From positions 1,550,001 to 1,614,000 of the forward strand of contig NZ_WRPP01000001.1 of the NCBI RefSeq assembly GCF_009760405.1: a stretch of 64,000 nucleotides of DNA, in the 5' to 3' direction. The notes below the pieces were generated by a model. It saw only the letters and a program-made list of their open reading frames with translations. It was not told where the DNA came from and searched no databases. The stretch comes from Nocardia terrae. GTDB taxonomy: Bacteria; Actinomycetota; Actinomycetes; Mycobacteriales; Mycobacteriaceae. How positions within the stretch are numbered: the first letter of the stretch is position 1; each line of letters starts with the position of its first letter. A program made the position numbers and the translations under genes. Positions 25,366 to 34,195 of the stretch are shown one piece after another.

Positions 25366-25974
25366 GTGGCGGTGTTCGTCGAGCAGTACGGGGTGCTGCG
25401 ATGGAGCGCGGTGATCGCCTTCTGCCTGGCCGCCGCCCTGGTGGTCGCGCGGTTGGGGCAGGGCCGGTTGTGGGTGAGCGCGGATCGGGAGTCCGATGCC
25501 GCGCATCTGGTGATGTGTCTGGTCATGTTGGGAATGCTGGTGTTTCCGACGGCCGTCGACCCGCACGCGGTGCGCGGGGTGCTGACGGCCATGGTGGTGG
25601 TGTACACCCTGGTGCTGGGAGAGCGAATGCTGCGGTGGCGCAGCGGGATCGCGGACGTCGACGGCAGGGGAGGGCCGGCAGGCGCGTTCGTGTATCACGT
25701 GGTGGCGGCCGCGGCCATGTTGTATGCGATGAGCGGGCACGGGTCGCACGGGCACGCGATGTCCGGGCACGGGGGGCCCGCGCCCGAGCCGATGCTGGCG
25801 CTCGCGGCGCTGTTCGCGGCCGACGCGTCGCTGATGGTCGTGCCCTGGTTGCGGCACCGGTTGCCACGAGTGTTCCCGCACCCGATGGGGTCGGCCGGAA
25901 CGCTGGCCGTCGTGCCGCACGTGGTGATGGATCTTGGTACCGCCTACATGCTGCTCGCCGTCGCGGTCGCCTGA
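25366..25974 (+). CDS. DUF5134-type membrane protein with His/Met-rich loop
   Basis: About 202 residues with six membrane helices. A loop reads SGHGSHGHAMSGHGG, rich in His and Met, which is seen in DUF5134-like actinobacterial proteins and suggests copper or other metal contact. The start is uncertain: GTG 25366 follows GAGAGGTGG, GTG 25372 is equally possible, and earlier codons give no membrane-protein character. Confidence 0.65.
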   Translation: MAVFVEQYGVLRWSAVIAFCLAAALVVARLGQGRLWVSADRESDAAHLVMCLVMLGMLVFPTAVDPHAVRGVLTAMVVVYTLVLGERMLRWRSGIADVDGRGGPAGAFVYHVVAAAAMLYAMSGHGSHGHAMSGHGGPAPEPMLALAALFAADASLMVVPWLRHRLPRVFPHPMGSAGTLAVVPHVVMDLGTAYMLLAVAVA

Positions 25975-26121
25975 TCCCGGGGCCCGTTCGACCTGATCAC
26001 CGTCGTTCTGGTGAGATGGTGAGGGTAAGGCGTACTTCCGCATTCGCTCCAGCCATGCGCCGGATCGAGGACGGCTGCGCCGACTGCGTTTTTTGGTAAC
26101 CGGGTGAGAGAGGTGCGCTGG

Positions 26122-27348
26122 ATGGGTTCGCTGTGGCATGGCTTCGCCGATATGGGTGCGGTCGAGCGTGACGGGGCCTTCGTGGTTGCCCGTGGCGAGG
26201 GCGCGTACATCTGGGACGAGGGTGGCACGCAGTACCTGGACGCCACCGGTGGCCTGTGGTTCGCGAATGTCGGTCACGGCCGGCGCGAGATCGCCGAGGC
26301 GGTGGCCGCGCAGCTGACCCAGGTCGCGCACTACTCCAACTTCGGTGACCTGGTCTCCCCGGTGACCCGTGATCTGGCCGAGCGGCTCTCGGCGCTGGCC
26401 CCGGTGCCCGGCAGCAAGGTCTTCTTCACCTCCGGCGGCTCCGACGGCGTCGACACCGCCGCCAAACTGGCGCGGCGCTACTGGCAGGAGATGGGCCGCC
26501 CCGAGAAGACCATCCTGGTCGGCCGTCAGAAGGCGTATCACGGCATGCACGTCGGCGGCACCTCGCTGGCCGGCATTCCGGTCAACGGCGAGGGCTACAC
26601 CGGCGTCTTCATGCCCGACACCCGCACCATCGAATGGGATCAGGCCAAGGCGCTGACCGCTCTCATCGAGGAGCTCGGCGCGGACCGGATCGCCGCCTTC
26701 TTCGCCGAGCCCATCATCGGCGCGGGCGGTGTCTACCTGCCGCCCGAGGGCTACCTGACCGAGGTCCGCAAGATCTGCCGCGACAACGACATCCTCTTCG
26801 TCGCCGACGAGGTCGTCACCGGCTTCGGCCGCATCGGCGGATCCTGGTTCGCCTCCTCGCGTTTCGGCCTCGAACCCGACCTCATGACCACCGCCAAGGG
26901 CCTCACCTCCGGCTACGTCCCCATGGGCGCGGTCTTCATCGCGCCCCACATCGCCGAGCCCTTCTTCTCCGGCGGCACCTGGTGGCGTCACGGCTACACC
27001 TACGGCGGCCACGCCGGCGCGGCCGCCGCGGCCATGGCCAACCTCGACATCTTCGAGCGCGAGAACCTGCTCGACGCCAGCAAGAACCTCGAATCCCTGC
27101 TGCATGAGCACTTCTCGCCGCTGGCCGACCACCCCCGCGTCGCCGAGGTCCGCAGCGGCCTGGGCGCGGTCGCCGCCGTCCAGCTCGCCGACCCGGCCGA
27201 AGCCCTCCCGTTCGTGAAAACCCTGCGCGTCCACGGCGTCTCGACCCGCGCCGCGGGCCAGGGCGCTCTCCAGATCTCCCCGTCCTTCGTCATCACCGAG
27301 GCGCAGGTCGCCGAAATGGCGGATCGCTTCAGCCGCGCCCTGGGCTGA
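26122..27348 (+). CDS. class III PLP-dependent aminotransferase
   Basis: 408 residues. The fold-type I class III aminotransferase pattern is clear: GGLWFANVGHGRREI early on, the SGGSDGVDTAAKLAR phosphate-binding turn, FVADEVVTGFGRIG with the PLP-contacting Asp, and the Schiff-base Lys in TTAKGLTSGYVPMG. Omega-amino acids, diamines or GABA-type substrates are usual for this family; the exact one cannot be told. ATG 26122 has GAGAGG 8 bases upstream; GTG 26104 would add six residues. Confidence 0.85.
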   Translation: MGSLWHGFADMGAVERDGAFVVARGEGAYIWDEGGTQYLDATGGLWFANVGHGRREIAEAVAAQLTQVAHYSNFGDLVSPVTRDLAERLSALAPVPGSKVFFTSGGSDGVDTAAKLARRYWQEMGRPEKTILVGRQKAYHGMHVGGTSLAGIPVNGEGYTGVFMPDTRTIEWDQAKALTALIEELGADRIAAFFAEPIIGAGGVYLPPEGYLTEVRKICRDNDILFVADEVVTGFGRIGGSWFASSRFGLEPDLMTTAKGLTSGYVPMGAVFIAPHIAEPFFSGGTWWRHGYTYGGHAGAAAAAMANLDIFERENLLDASKNLESLLHEHFSPLADHPRVAEVRSGLGAVAAVQLADPAEALPFVKTLRVHGVSTRAAGQGALQISPSFVITEAQVAEMADRFSRALG

Positions 27349-27362
27349 CCGAGCGCGACCTT

Positions 27363-27437
27363 CGTCATCCCGGCATGCTGTGGACCGGATCCGCGGCAGC
27401 CGCAATGGCTTCCGGGCGAGCGCGGGCCGGGATGACG
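27363..27437. repeat. REP-like long palindromic element between converging genes
   Basis: CGTCATCCCGGC (27363-27374) and GCCGGGATGACG (27426-27437) are perfect 12-bp inverted arms around 51 bases that fold further. It lies between the converging aminotransferase and MFS genes and may serve as bidirectional terminator. The motif resembles interspersed palindromes of other bacterial genomes. Confidence 0.6.
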
Positions 27438-27446
27438 GGATGGAGC

Positions 27447-29009
27447 TCAGTCGTGGCCGTGGCTGCCGGATAGCTCTCCGGCGGGTACGTGGCGCAGCCG
27501 GGCCACGGCCAGCACTCCGACCGCGATGGCCCCGACCGCCGCCACTCCGGCGGTGATGTGGACGCCGTGGATGAAGGCCGCACGGGCAGCCGCCAGCACG
27601 GCGGTACCCACATCGTGCGGCAGCGTCGTCGCGACCTGCACCGCCTCGCCGAGGGTTTCGCGGACCGAATCCGCACCCGGCAGCTGCTGTGGGAGCGAGT
27701 CGGAGAGGTCGGCGCGGTAGATCGCCAAGCTGATGCTGCCCAGGATCGAGATACCCAGTGCGCCACCGAGTTCCGCGCCGGTCTCCGAGACTCCCGACGC
27801 GGCTCCGGCCTGCTCCGGCGGGGCCGAGCCCACGATGAGCTCGGTGGTGATGCCGAAGACCGGGGCCAGACCCAGGGCGATGAGCAGGGAAGCGATCACC
27901 GCGAGCAGCGGGCCACCGTCGACCGAGAGACGGGTGAGCATGAGCAATCCGAGTGCGGCCAGGATCATTCCGCCGCCGATCAGATAGGCGGGGCGGACGG
28001 CGCGCACGAGGTGCGGGGCGGCCTGCGAACCGACGATGAAGCCGACGCTGGACGGGGCCATGGCGGCACCGGCCTGCATCGGCGTCAGATCCAGCACCAG
28101 CTGGAAGTACTGGGCCACGAACAGGAAATAGCCGAACGCCACGAAAATGGCGATCACATTGATGCCCAACGAGGTTCGAAACGCGCCGAGCCGGAACAGG
28201 CTCAGGTCCAGCATCGGGTCGGGGCGAGTGCGCTGACGGCGCACGAACAGCGCGCCCGCCGTCAGACCGACGGCGACTGCGATGAGCGGCAGCGTGCCCA
28301 CACCGTCCTGGGCGACCTGCTTCATGGCCAGCACCAGCGAGATCATGGTGACCACACTCAGTGCGGCGCTGATCAAGTCGAGCCGCCCGGCCTCGGGGTC
28401 GCGGAACTCCGGCAGCACCCGGGGACCGAGGATCAACAGCAGCACCATGACCGGGACGGCCAGCAGGAACACCGAGCCCCACCAGAAATGTTCCAGCAGC
28501 ACACCACCCAGCAGCGGGCCCACCACGCCACCGGCGGAGAACGCGCTCACCCAGGTGCCCACGGCCAGCGAACGCTGGCGGGGATCGCGAAACATGTTGA
28601 AGATCAACGACAGTGTCGAGGGCGCGATGGTCGCCCCGGCGATGCCCAGCAGCGCCCGGCACCCGATCAGGAATTCGGCGGTGGGGGAGAAGGCCGCGAC
28701 GACCGACACGACCCCGAACAGCGCCCCGCCCAGCAGGAGCAATCGCCGGCGCCCGATGCGGTCGCCCAGCGTGCCCATGGTGATGAGCAGACCCGCCAGC
28801 ATGAACCCGTAGACATCGATGATCCACAGCAACTGCGTGCTGCTCGGATGCAGCGTCTCGCTGATCTGCGGCACGGCCAGGTGCAGCACCGTCAGGTCCA
28901 TGGCGTACACCAGGCAGGCCAGCGCCAGCACCCCGAGACCGATCCATTCGCGTCGCCCCGCCCGGTCGGACCGCTCGGGGGCAGCCGGTTGCACGACGCT
29001 GGAGTCCAC
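27447..29009 (-). CDS. MFS transporter, DHA2 (14-helix) drug exporter family
   Basis: 520 residues, about 14 membrane helices. The N-half shows MDLTVLHLAVPQISETL and the LGDRIGRRR loop 2-3 signature, plus GIAGATIAPSTLSLIFNMF (motif C-like region), as in QacA/SmvA pumps. It probably expels toxic cations or drugs by proton antiport. GTG 29009 is chosen because AAAGGA lies 9 bases upstream and the protein then starts a short way before helix 1. It is divergent from a VOC-family gene. Confidence 0.85.
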   Translation of the reverse strand: MDSSVVQPAAPERSDRAGRREWIGLGVLALACLVYAMDLTVLHLAVPQISETLHPSSTQLLWIIDVYGFMLAGLLITMGTLGDRIGRRRLLLLGGALFGVVSVVAAFSPTAEFLIGCRALLGIAGATIAPSTLSLIFNMFRDPRQRSLAVGTWVSAFSAGGVVGPLLGGVLLEHFWWGSVFLLAVPVMVLLLILGPRVLPEFRDPEAGRLDLISAALSVVTMISLVLAMKQVAQDGVGTLPLIAVAVGLTAGALFVRRQRTRPDPMLDLSLFRLGAFRTSLGINVIAIFVAFGYFLFVAQYFQLVLDLTPMQAGAAMAPSSVGFIVGSQAAPHLVRAVRPAYLIGGGMILAALGLLMLTRLSVDGGPLLAVIASLLIALGLAPVFGITTELIVGSAPPEQAGAASGVSETGAELGGALGISILGSISLAIYRADLSDSLPQQLPGADSVRETLGEAVQVATTLPHDVGTAVLAAARAAFIHGVHITAGVAAVGAIAVGVLAVARLRHVPAGELSGSHGHD

Positions 29010-29135
29010 GGCGAACGATCCTTTCGAAAGTGGGTGAGCCTGGGCCGATGACGACGGCCGGAGCTCCACCCTCTCATCGCCCACCGGCGGACGCGCAACC
29101 GAATTTTCGTCCGCTACCCGCGGTAAGCTGCGGAA

Positions 29136-29501
29136 ATGGCTGAGTTCGAGAGCTATCGGGCAAATCTGGAGGTGGCCGACCTCACGCCCACGGTCGACTT
29201 CCTGCGCGATGTTCTGGGCTTCACGGTCGAGGTGAACGAGCCCGCGATGGGATTGGCGCTGGTCCGCCGCGACCGTGTCGGGCTGGGCATCGTCCGCACG
29301 CCGAATCCCGCCGTCAACGAGACGACCGCCGGGTACGTCGGCGTGGCGGATGTCGATGGGCTTCATGCTCACTGCGTGTCACGCAAGGCCGATATCGTTA
29401 CCGGCCTCACCGAACATCCTTGGGGCCTGCGTGATTTCGTGCTGCGCATTCCCGGCGGCCACCGGATCGCGTTCGGGCAGCGAATCGGCCCGGCCGAATG
29501 A
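29136..29501 (+). CDS. VOC (glyoxalase/bleomycin-resistance) family protein
   Basis: 121 residues, one VOC unit made of two beta-alpha-beta-beta-beta modules: YRANLEVADLTPTVDFLRDVLGF and AGYVGVADVDGLHAHCV...PGGHRIAFGQ. Proteins of this size bind a metal or a small drug as dimers; the substrate is unknown. It is divergent from the MFS pump, which raises the possibility of a shared resistance role. There is no clear ribosome site at ATG 29136 and TAAGCT lies 7-12 bases upstream, so the transcript may be leaderless. Confidence 0.75.
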   Translation: MAEFESYRANLEVADLTPTVDFLRDVLGFTVEVNEPAMGLALVRRDRVGLGIVRTPNPAVNETTAGYVGVADVDGLHAHCVSRKADIVTGLTEHPWGLRDFVLRIPGGHRIAFGQRIGPAE

Positions 29502-29528
29502 TCGACCGGGCCGGGCGGGTGAGCGGAG

Positions 29529-30227
29529 CTAGACGACGATCGGGTGGTCGGCGACCACACGCCCGCCGACGCGGGCCCACCCGTCGGAATCCCATTCGGT
29601 GAAGATCTGCGAGCCCTCGCCCTGGGTGATGTTCAAACCGCGGGTGAGCAGCGCGGTGAGGCGGATGGCCGCCGCGCCGGTGGCCTGATCCTCGGGAACT
29701 CCCATGGCGGGTGCGAACATTCGCGCCCGCACCGCGCCGCGCGGCTCGTCGGTCCAGCCCCAGCAGTAGTGCTTGCCCTCGGGGAAGTCGGCCGGGTCCA
29801 GGGTGGCGATCGCGGCGGCGTCCTCGAACTGGTGGAATTCGAAGTTCGGCGCCCACTCGGCGCGGGCCCGCGCCCAGGTGATGCCGTCGGTGGTGGCGAC
29901 CTCGACCGGTCCGGCGGGCACGTCGATGATCTTCACCGGATGCCGCTGATCATTGAGCCACCAGGCGGTGCCGACGCTGGGATGCCCGGCGAAGGGCAGT
30001 TCCACCTTCGGGGTGTAGATGCGCATCTTCACGCGCTCGGTCGCCGGGTCCGGGTCGTGGACCACCACGGTCTCGCTGAAGCCGACCCGCGCCGCGAGCG
30101 CCTGATGGTCGGCGTTCTCCACCGCGGAGTACCTGGCGATGCCGAGGGGATTGCCGAAACGCCCGGCCGGGTCGGTGAACACGCGCACGACTTCGATTTG
30201 AGCGCCATCGCTTTCCGGAACGGTCAT
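29529..30227 (-). CDS. PhzF family isomerase-like protein
   Basis: 232 residues, somewhat shorter than the 260-300 usual for PhzF. The fold signature is present: VVRVFTDPAGRFGNPLGI, GFSETVVV (the Glu of the SETVF-type motif acts as general acid/base in PhzF), LPFAGHPSVGTAW, and DQATGAAAIRL near the C-terminus. The family catalyses isomerisations; no phenazine genes are nearby, so the role is unknown. A PhzF protein also occurs near nrdR/PAC2 in M. tuberculosis (Rv2716). The HNH protein gene ends 21 bases upstream. Confidence 0.85.
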   Translation of the reverse strand: MTVPESDGAQIEVVRVFTDPAGRFGNPLGIARYSAVENADHQALAARVGFSETVVVHDPDPATERVKMRIYTPKVELPFAGHPSVGTAWWLNDQRHPVKIIDVPAGPVEVATTDGITWARARAEWAPNFEFHQFEDAAAIATLDPADFPEGKHYCWGWTDEPRGAVRARMFAPAMGVPEDQATGAAAIRLTALLTRGLNITQGEGSQIFTEWDSDGWARVGGRVVADHPIVV

Positions 30228-30248
30228 GGCAAGCGAGCTTACCCACAG

Positions 30249-30998
30249 TTATCCATTCGCGGGAGGCCCGCAAGTGTCGAGCATGTCACTCAGGGCGCTG
30301 CGCTCGGTGGGCTGCACGGTCAATCCCCAGCGCGATTTCACGCTCACCCACCGGCGCGCGTAGTCGCACCAGTAGCTCTGGCGCGGCTTCCACTGATCCG
30401 GTGTCTTGGAACCCTTGTCCTGGTTGGCCTGCTTCTGCACCGCCAGCAGATTGCCCACATCGTTGGCGAACGCCTCGCGCTGTCCGGGATTCCACTGCGA
30501 GGCGCCCGAGCGCCAGGCGTCGCCGAGCGCCACCACGTGGTCGATCTCGATCTGCGAGGCTTTGAAACGGTCGTAGGGCAGCCGCTCCCCGGTATACGGA
30601 TCGACGAGCGTCCCGGCCAGCACCAGGCACGAATTGCTGTCTCCCAGACGCGTTTCGGTGAGATCGCGCTTCATCACGTCCTCGCGTGCGGTGCAGCCGT
30701 CGCGCAGCACCACCTCGCCGCCGCGCCCCGACCAGCCCGGCCCGAAGGAATTGCGCTGATAGGACTCCCAATTGCGGTTCCACGCGACGGTGAGCCGATC
30801 GAGTCCCGTGCGCGCCTGCGCGGGATCGAGCAGCCGGGTGCCGTCGGGATCCCCGGTGGGCGGAGCGTCCGCGCGCGGCTGCTCGTGCCGGTTCAGGTAC
30901 AGCGCCGTGCCGCCCGCGGCGACCGCGACGAGGATGACCGAAGTGGCGAAGAGCCTGCGCCAACGACGCCGGGCGGTGGTCCGGGAGCGCAAGGGCAT
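30249..30998 (-). CDS. exported HNH endonuclease-like protein (DUF1524)
   Basis: 249 residues. A signal anchor (about residues 17-35, FATSVILVAVAAGGTALYL) follows a very basic start, so the protein is exported or membrane-tethered. The catalytic region contains IEIDHVVALGDAW and later NDVGNLLAVQKQANQDKGSKTPDQW and YWCDYARRWVSVKSRWGL, the DUF1524/GmrSD-C HNH pattern. Cysteine pairs fit an extracellular setting. It could be a secreted nuclease for nutrient DNA or competition. Same strand as and just upstream of the PhzF-like gene. Confidence 0.8.
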   Translation of the reverse strand: MPLRSRTTARRRWRRLFATSVILVAVAAGGTALYLNRHEQPRADAPPTGDPDGTRLLDPAQARTGLDRLTVAWNRNWESYQRNSFGPGWSGRGGEVVLRDGCTAREDVMKRDLTETRLGDSNSCLVLAGTLVDPYTGERLPYDRFKASQIEIDHVVALGDAWRSGASQWNPGQREAFANDVGNLLAVQKQANQDKGSKTPDQWKPRQSYWCDYARRWVSVKSRWGLTVQPTERSALSDMLDTCGPPANG

Positions 30999-31086
30999 GC
31001 GGGGGAGTCTAGGGCGGCAATTCCGGCGATCCGGTCATTGTTGCCGACCGGTGACCCGATCGCAGCAATCTGTTGGCAAATGAGAA

Positions 31087-31118
31087 AGGGGCCGTACACC
31101 TCGCGGTGTGCGGCCCCT
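31087..31118 (-). terminator. ahpC-ahpD operon terminator
   Basis: A 14-bp stem (31087-31100 with 31105-31118, one G-T pair, loop TCGC) stands 15 bases past the ahpD stop. In the direction of the minus-strand transcript it is followed by TTCTCATTT, a short U-rich tail. Confidence 0.75.
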
Positions 31119-31132
31119 CTCGCGAGAGTCGA

Positions 31133-31672
31133 TCAGACCCCGGCGGTCGCCAGCGCCTCGGTCGAGGTCACGGCCTGGCCGACGCCAGCCACGATCGCCG
31201 CCGCGCGCAGCGCCTCGAAGATCACCTCGCGCGACACGCCCGCCTCACGCAGCGTGTGCTCGTGCGCCTCCAGGCAGTGCCCGCAGCCGTTGATCGAGGA
31301 GACCGCGAACGACCACAGCTCGAAATCGACCTTGTCCACACCGGGATTGCCGATGATCTGCATGCGCAGTCCCGCCCGCAGATCGTCGTAGCGGCCCCCG
31401 AGGAACGCCTTGCCGCGGTAGAACACATTGTTCATACCCATGATCGACGCGGCGCCCAGCGCGGCGTCGTACGCCTCGGCCGACAGCGCGTCGGCGGCCT
31501 CCTCGGCGATCTCACGCAGCGTGGTGGCCGAGCGGGTGGCCGCGGCCGTCGCCAGCAGGGTGCCCCAGAGCTGCTGCTCGGTGAGCACGGTGGTGCGCGC
31601 CAGCGAGGACAGGTTGAGCTTCAGATCCTTGGCGTACTCGGGTAGCGAGTTCTTCAGATTGTCGATGGTCAC
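31133..31672 (-). CDS. ahpD: alkyl hydroperoxide reductase AhpD
   Basis: 179 residues. The catalytic CGHC pair falls at Cys130 and Cys133, with the proton-relay residues Glu118 and His137 in FELWSF and LEAHEH; this numbering equals that of M. tuberculosis AhpD. AhpD is a disulfide reductase that takes electrons from lipoylated proteins to AhpC. GTG 31672 is the start, with AAGGGA upstream; it gives the family N-terminus. It lies 41 bases behind ahpC and they should form one transcript. Confidence 0.93.
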   Translation of the reverse strand: MTIDNLKNSLPEYAKDLKLNLSSLARTTVLTEQQLWGTLLATAAATRSATTLREIAEEAADALSAEAYDAALGAASIMGMNNVFYRGKAFLGGRYDDLRAGLRMQIIGNPGVDKVDFELWSFAVSSINGCGHCLEAHEHTLREAGVSREVIFEALRAAAIVAGVGQAVTSTEALATAGV

Positions 31673-31713
31673 GATGAAATCCCTTGGTGCCTCGGGCGGA
31701 GCTGTCGGATGCC

Positions 31714-32301
31714 TTAAACGGAAGCGGTCATGAGCTCGCCGGCCTGGATGGTCGGGTCGCCCTTCTTCCAGTTGCAGGCACACAGCTCGTCGGACTGCAG
31801 GGCGTCGAGCACGCGCAGCACCTCGTCGACATTGCGGCCCACCGAACCCGCGGTGACCGACACGAACTGGATCTCGTTGTTCGGGTCGACGATGAAGGTC
31901 GCGCGGTCGGCGACGCCGTCGGCGTTGAGAACGCCGGTGGCGGCGGCCAGTTCGCGCTTGAGGTCGCTCAGCATGGGGAAGGGGAGGGTCTTGAGATCCT
32001 CGTGCTGGGCGCGCCACTGGAAGTGCACGAACTCGTTGTCGACCGACGCGCCGAGCACCTGCGCGTCGCGGTCGGCGAACTCGTCGTTCAGCTTGCCGAA
32101 CGCGGCGATCTCGGTGGGGCAGACGAAGGTGAAGTCCTTGGGCCAGAAGAAGATGATGCGCCACTTGCCCGTGTAGTCGTCGCTCGAGATCTGGGTGAAG
32201 TAGTCGTCGGGCTGCTGAGCGTTCACCTTCGAGAGATCACCGCCGATGACAGCCTTCAGGTTGTAGGCGGGGAACTGGTCGCCGATGGTCAGCAGGGTCA
32301 T
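31714..32301 (-). CDS. ahpC: alkyl hydroperoxide reductase AhpC (peroxiredoxin)
   Basis: 195 residues, a 2-Cys peroxiredoxin. Peroxidatic Cys61 lies in [10 protein letters not shown] and the resolving cysteines are Cys174 and Cys176 in [10 protein letters not shown], the three-cysteine arrangement of mycobacterial AhpC. It reduces peroxides and peroxynitrite in the cytoplasm and is recycled by AhpD. ATG 32301 has AGGAGAG upstream. It is divergent from oxyR, whose product is the expected regulator. Confidence 0.95.
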   Translation of the reverse strand: MTLLTIGDQFPAYNLKAVIGGDLSKVNAQQPDDYFTQISSDDYTGKWRIIFFWPKDFTFVCPTEIAAFGKLNDEFADRDAQVLGASVDNEFVHFQWRAQHEDLKTLPFPMLSDLKRELAAATGVLNADGVADRATFIVDPNNEIQFVSVTAGSVGRNVDEVLRVLDALQSDELCACNWKKGDPTIQAGELMTASV

Positions 32302-32397
32302 GCGCGCTCTCCTCATATGTTGTCGTGCCGATTGTGTCGAGACGTATATATGATTTCCGAACTGCGGTGAGAGGTAAACGTGATCGGTCGCACTAGA

Positions 32398-32427
32398 CTG
32401 ATAGGCGTGACTGATCAGACTTATCAG
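32398..32427. promoter_or_regulatory. candidate OxyR site at the oxyR start
   Basis: CTGATA (32398) and TATCAG (ending 32427) form the outer arms of an inverted repeat around an inner palindrome CTGATCAG. Mycobacterial OxyR binds a CTTATC...GATAAG-type element next to the oxyR start codon in the oxyR-ahpC intergenic region, so this is a plausible counterpart, though not a perfect match. Confidence 0.4.
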
Positions 32428-33315
32428 CCCACCCTGTCACAGCTGCGTGCGTTCGTGGCCATCGCGGAATACCGGCACTTCGGCACCGCGGCGACCCGGC
32501 TCGGCGTGAGCCAGCCAACGTTATCGCAGGCCCTGGCATCACTGGAAAACGGACTGGGGCTGCAGCTGATCGAGCGCAGCACGCGGCGGGTGCTGGTCAC
32601 CGCCGACGGCAAACGGCTACTGCCGCAAGCCATTGCCACCCTCGAGGCCGCTGACCGATTTGTCGCCTCCGCGGCGGGGCTCGAGCTCGGCGGCGCCCTG
32701 CGCCTGGGCATCATCCCGACCGTGGCCCCCTACGTCCTGCCCATGCTGCTGCCCGAATTGCGCAGGCGAATGCCCACTTTGGTGCCGCACGTCATCGAGG
32801 ATCAGACCGCGCGGCTGCTCGACGGCCTGCGCTCGGGCGTCCTCGACGTGGCCCTGCTCGCACTGCCCGCCGACGCGACCGGGCTGGTCGAGATACCGCT
32901 CTACACCGAGGAGTTCGTGCTGGTGCTGCCGCGCGGGCACGCCCTGGCCGGGCGCGCGAATCTGCGCCCCGCCGACCTGGACGCGCTGCCGCTGCTGCTC
33001 CTCGACGAAGGCCACTGCCTGCGCGATCAGACCCTGGACCTGTGCCGTGCGAGCGAGGCCCAGCCGGGCGCGGTCGGCGACACCCGCGCCGCCTCGCTGG
33101 CCACCGTGGTGCAGTGCGTCGCGGGCGATCTCGGGGTCACCCTGATTCCGGCCATGGCGGTGGCCGCCGAAACCTCGCGCGGCACATTGGACATCGCCAC
33201 CTTCGCCGCGCCCGCACCGGGCCGCACGGTCGGGCTGGCCTTCCGCTCCTCCACCGCGCGCGGCGACGACTACGACCTGCTCGCCGAGATCATTCGCGAG
33301 TGCCGTCCGCAGTGA
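32407..33315 (+). CDS. oxyR: LysR-type peroxide sensor OxyR
   Basis: 302 residues if it starts at GTG 32407, which begins the family-like [22 protein letters not shown] 32380 has a better ribosome site (GAGAGG) and would add nine residues. The HTH covers about 5-65 ([24 protein letters not shown]). The two redox cysteines are intact at Cys204 and Cys213 in [12 protein letters not shown], with the same 9-residue spacing as E. coli Cys199/Cys208. It should activate ahpC-ahpD on peroxide stress. Unlike M. tuberculosis, where oxyR is a pseudogene, this copy looks functional. Confidence 0.9.
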   Translation: MTDQTYQPTLSQLRAFVAIAEYRHFGTAATRLGVSQPTLSQALASLENGLGLQLIERSTRRVLVTADGKRLLPQAIATLEAADRFVASAAGLELGGALRLGIIPTVAPYVLPMLLPELRRRMPTLVPHVIEDQTARLLDGLRSGVLDVALLALPADATGLVEIPLYTEEFVLVLPRGHALAGRANLRPADLDALPLLLLDEGHCLRDQTLDLCRASEAQPGAVGDTRAASLATVVQCVAGDLGVTLIPAMAVAAETSRGTLDIATFAAPAPGRTVGLAFRSSTARGDDYDLLAEIIRECRPQ

Positions 33316-33418
33316 CCTGGACGACGCCTCGAGAGTTGGTAACCCTGCCAAGGGTGGCGGACAAAACCGACAACCTGCGCGGTTGCGCCGTCTCAGACCG
33401 TCTGAAACGCTCTGGTCC

Positions 33419-34195
33419 ATGCGGATTCACCACCTGAACTGCGGCACCATGGGATTCGGCCTGATCGACCACTGCCTGCTCATCGAGACCCGCGACGCGC
33501 TCGTCCTCGTCGACACCGGGTTCGGGCTCGAGGCCGTGCGACAGCCCGCGAAGATGATCGGTGCCAGCCGTTTCCTGATGGGAGTGAAGCCGACCGAGGC
33601 CGAGACCGCGGTGCGCCAGATCCAGCGGCTGGGCTACGACCCGCGCGATGTCCGCCACATCATCCTCACCCACCTCGATCTCGACCACTCGGGCGGGCTG
33701 TCGGACTTCCCCGAGGCCACCGTGCACGTCCACGGACCCGAATTCCGGGCCGCCACCGCCACTCCCACGCTCTCGGAGCGCTTGCGGTATCGGGCGGCGC
33801 AGTGGGCGCACGGACCCAAGTGGATGGTGAACGAGGTCGAGGGCGCCGAAGAGTGGTTCGGGTTCACCGCGGTGCGGGACCTGCCGGGGCTGCCGCCGGA
33901 GATCCTGGTGGTGCCGCTGGCCGGGCACACTCGCGGGCATGCGGGGGTGGCGATCGATCACGGCAACGGGTGGCTGCTGCACGCGGGCGATTCGTTCTTC
34001 GTCGAGTCCGCCATTCATCCCGAGGAACCGTTCACGCCGTTCTGGTGGAAGGTCTACGAGACCGGTGCCATCGTCGGCGACGCCTACCGGACAAACCAGC
34101 GGCGGCTGCGTGAGCTGCGCAAGCAGCACGGGAACGAGATCACCATCATCAACTCACACGACGCGGGGATCTTCGCACGTACAGTCGGCAGATGA
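33419..34195 (+). CDS. metallo-beta-lactamase-fold hydrolase
   Basis: 258 residues. The metal motif is THLDLDHSGG, so the second histidine of the usual HxHxDH is aspartate; other ligands appear in GHTRGHAGV and in HAGDSFF, with a C-terminal NSHDAGIF. This variant occurs in a subset of the fold; lactonase- or thioesterase-like hydrolysis is possible. ATG 33419 fits the domain start (MRIHHLNCGTMGFGLID). The next gene overlaps it by 4 bp (ATGA), so translation is coupled. Confidence 0.82.
   Translation: MRIHHLNCGTMGFGLIDHCLLIETRDALVLVDTGFGLEAVRQPAKMIGASRFLMGVKPTEAETAVRQIQRLGYDPRDVRHIILTHLDLDHSGGLSDFPEATVHVHGPEFRAATATPTLSERLRYRAAQWAHGPKWMVNEVEGAEEWFGFTAVRDLPGLPPEILVVPLAGHTRGHAGVAIDHGNGWLLHAGDSFFVESAIHPEEPFTPFWWKVYETGAIVGDAYRTNQRRLRELRKQHGNEITIINSHDAGIFARTVGR

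Noticed and set aside
25318..28947. Open frame of 1209 codons on the minus strand across three genes
   Set aside because: It crosses a DUF5134 gene, an aminotransferase gene and part of an MFS gene in the wrong frame; composition is low-complexity.
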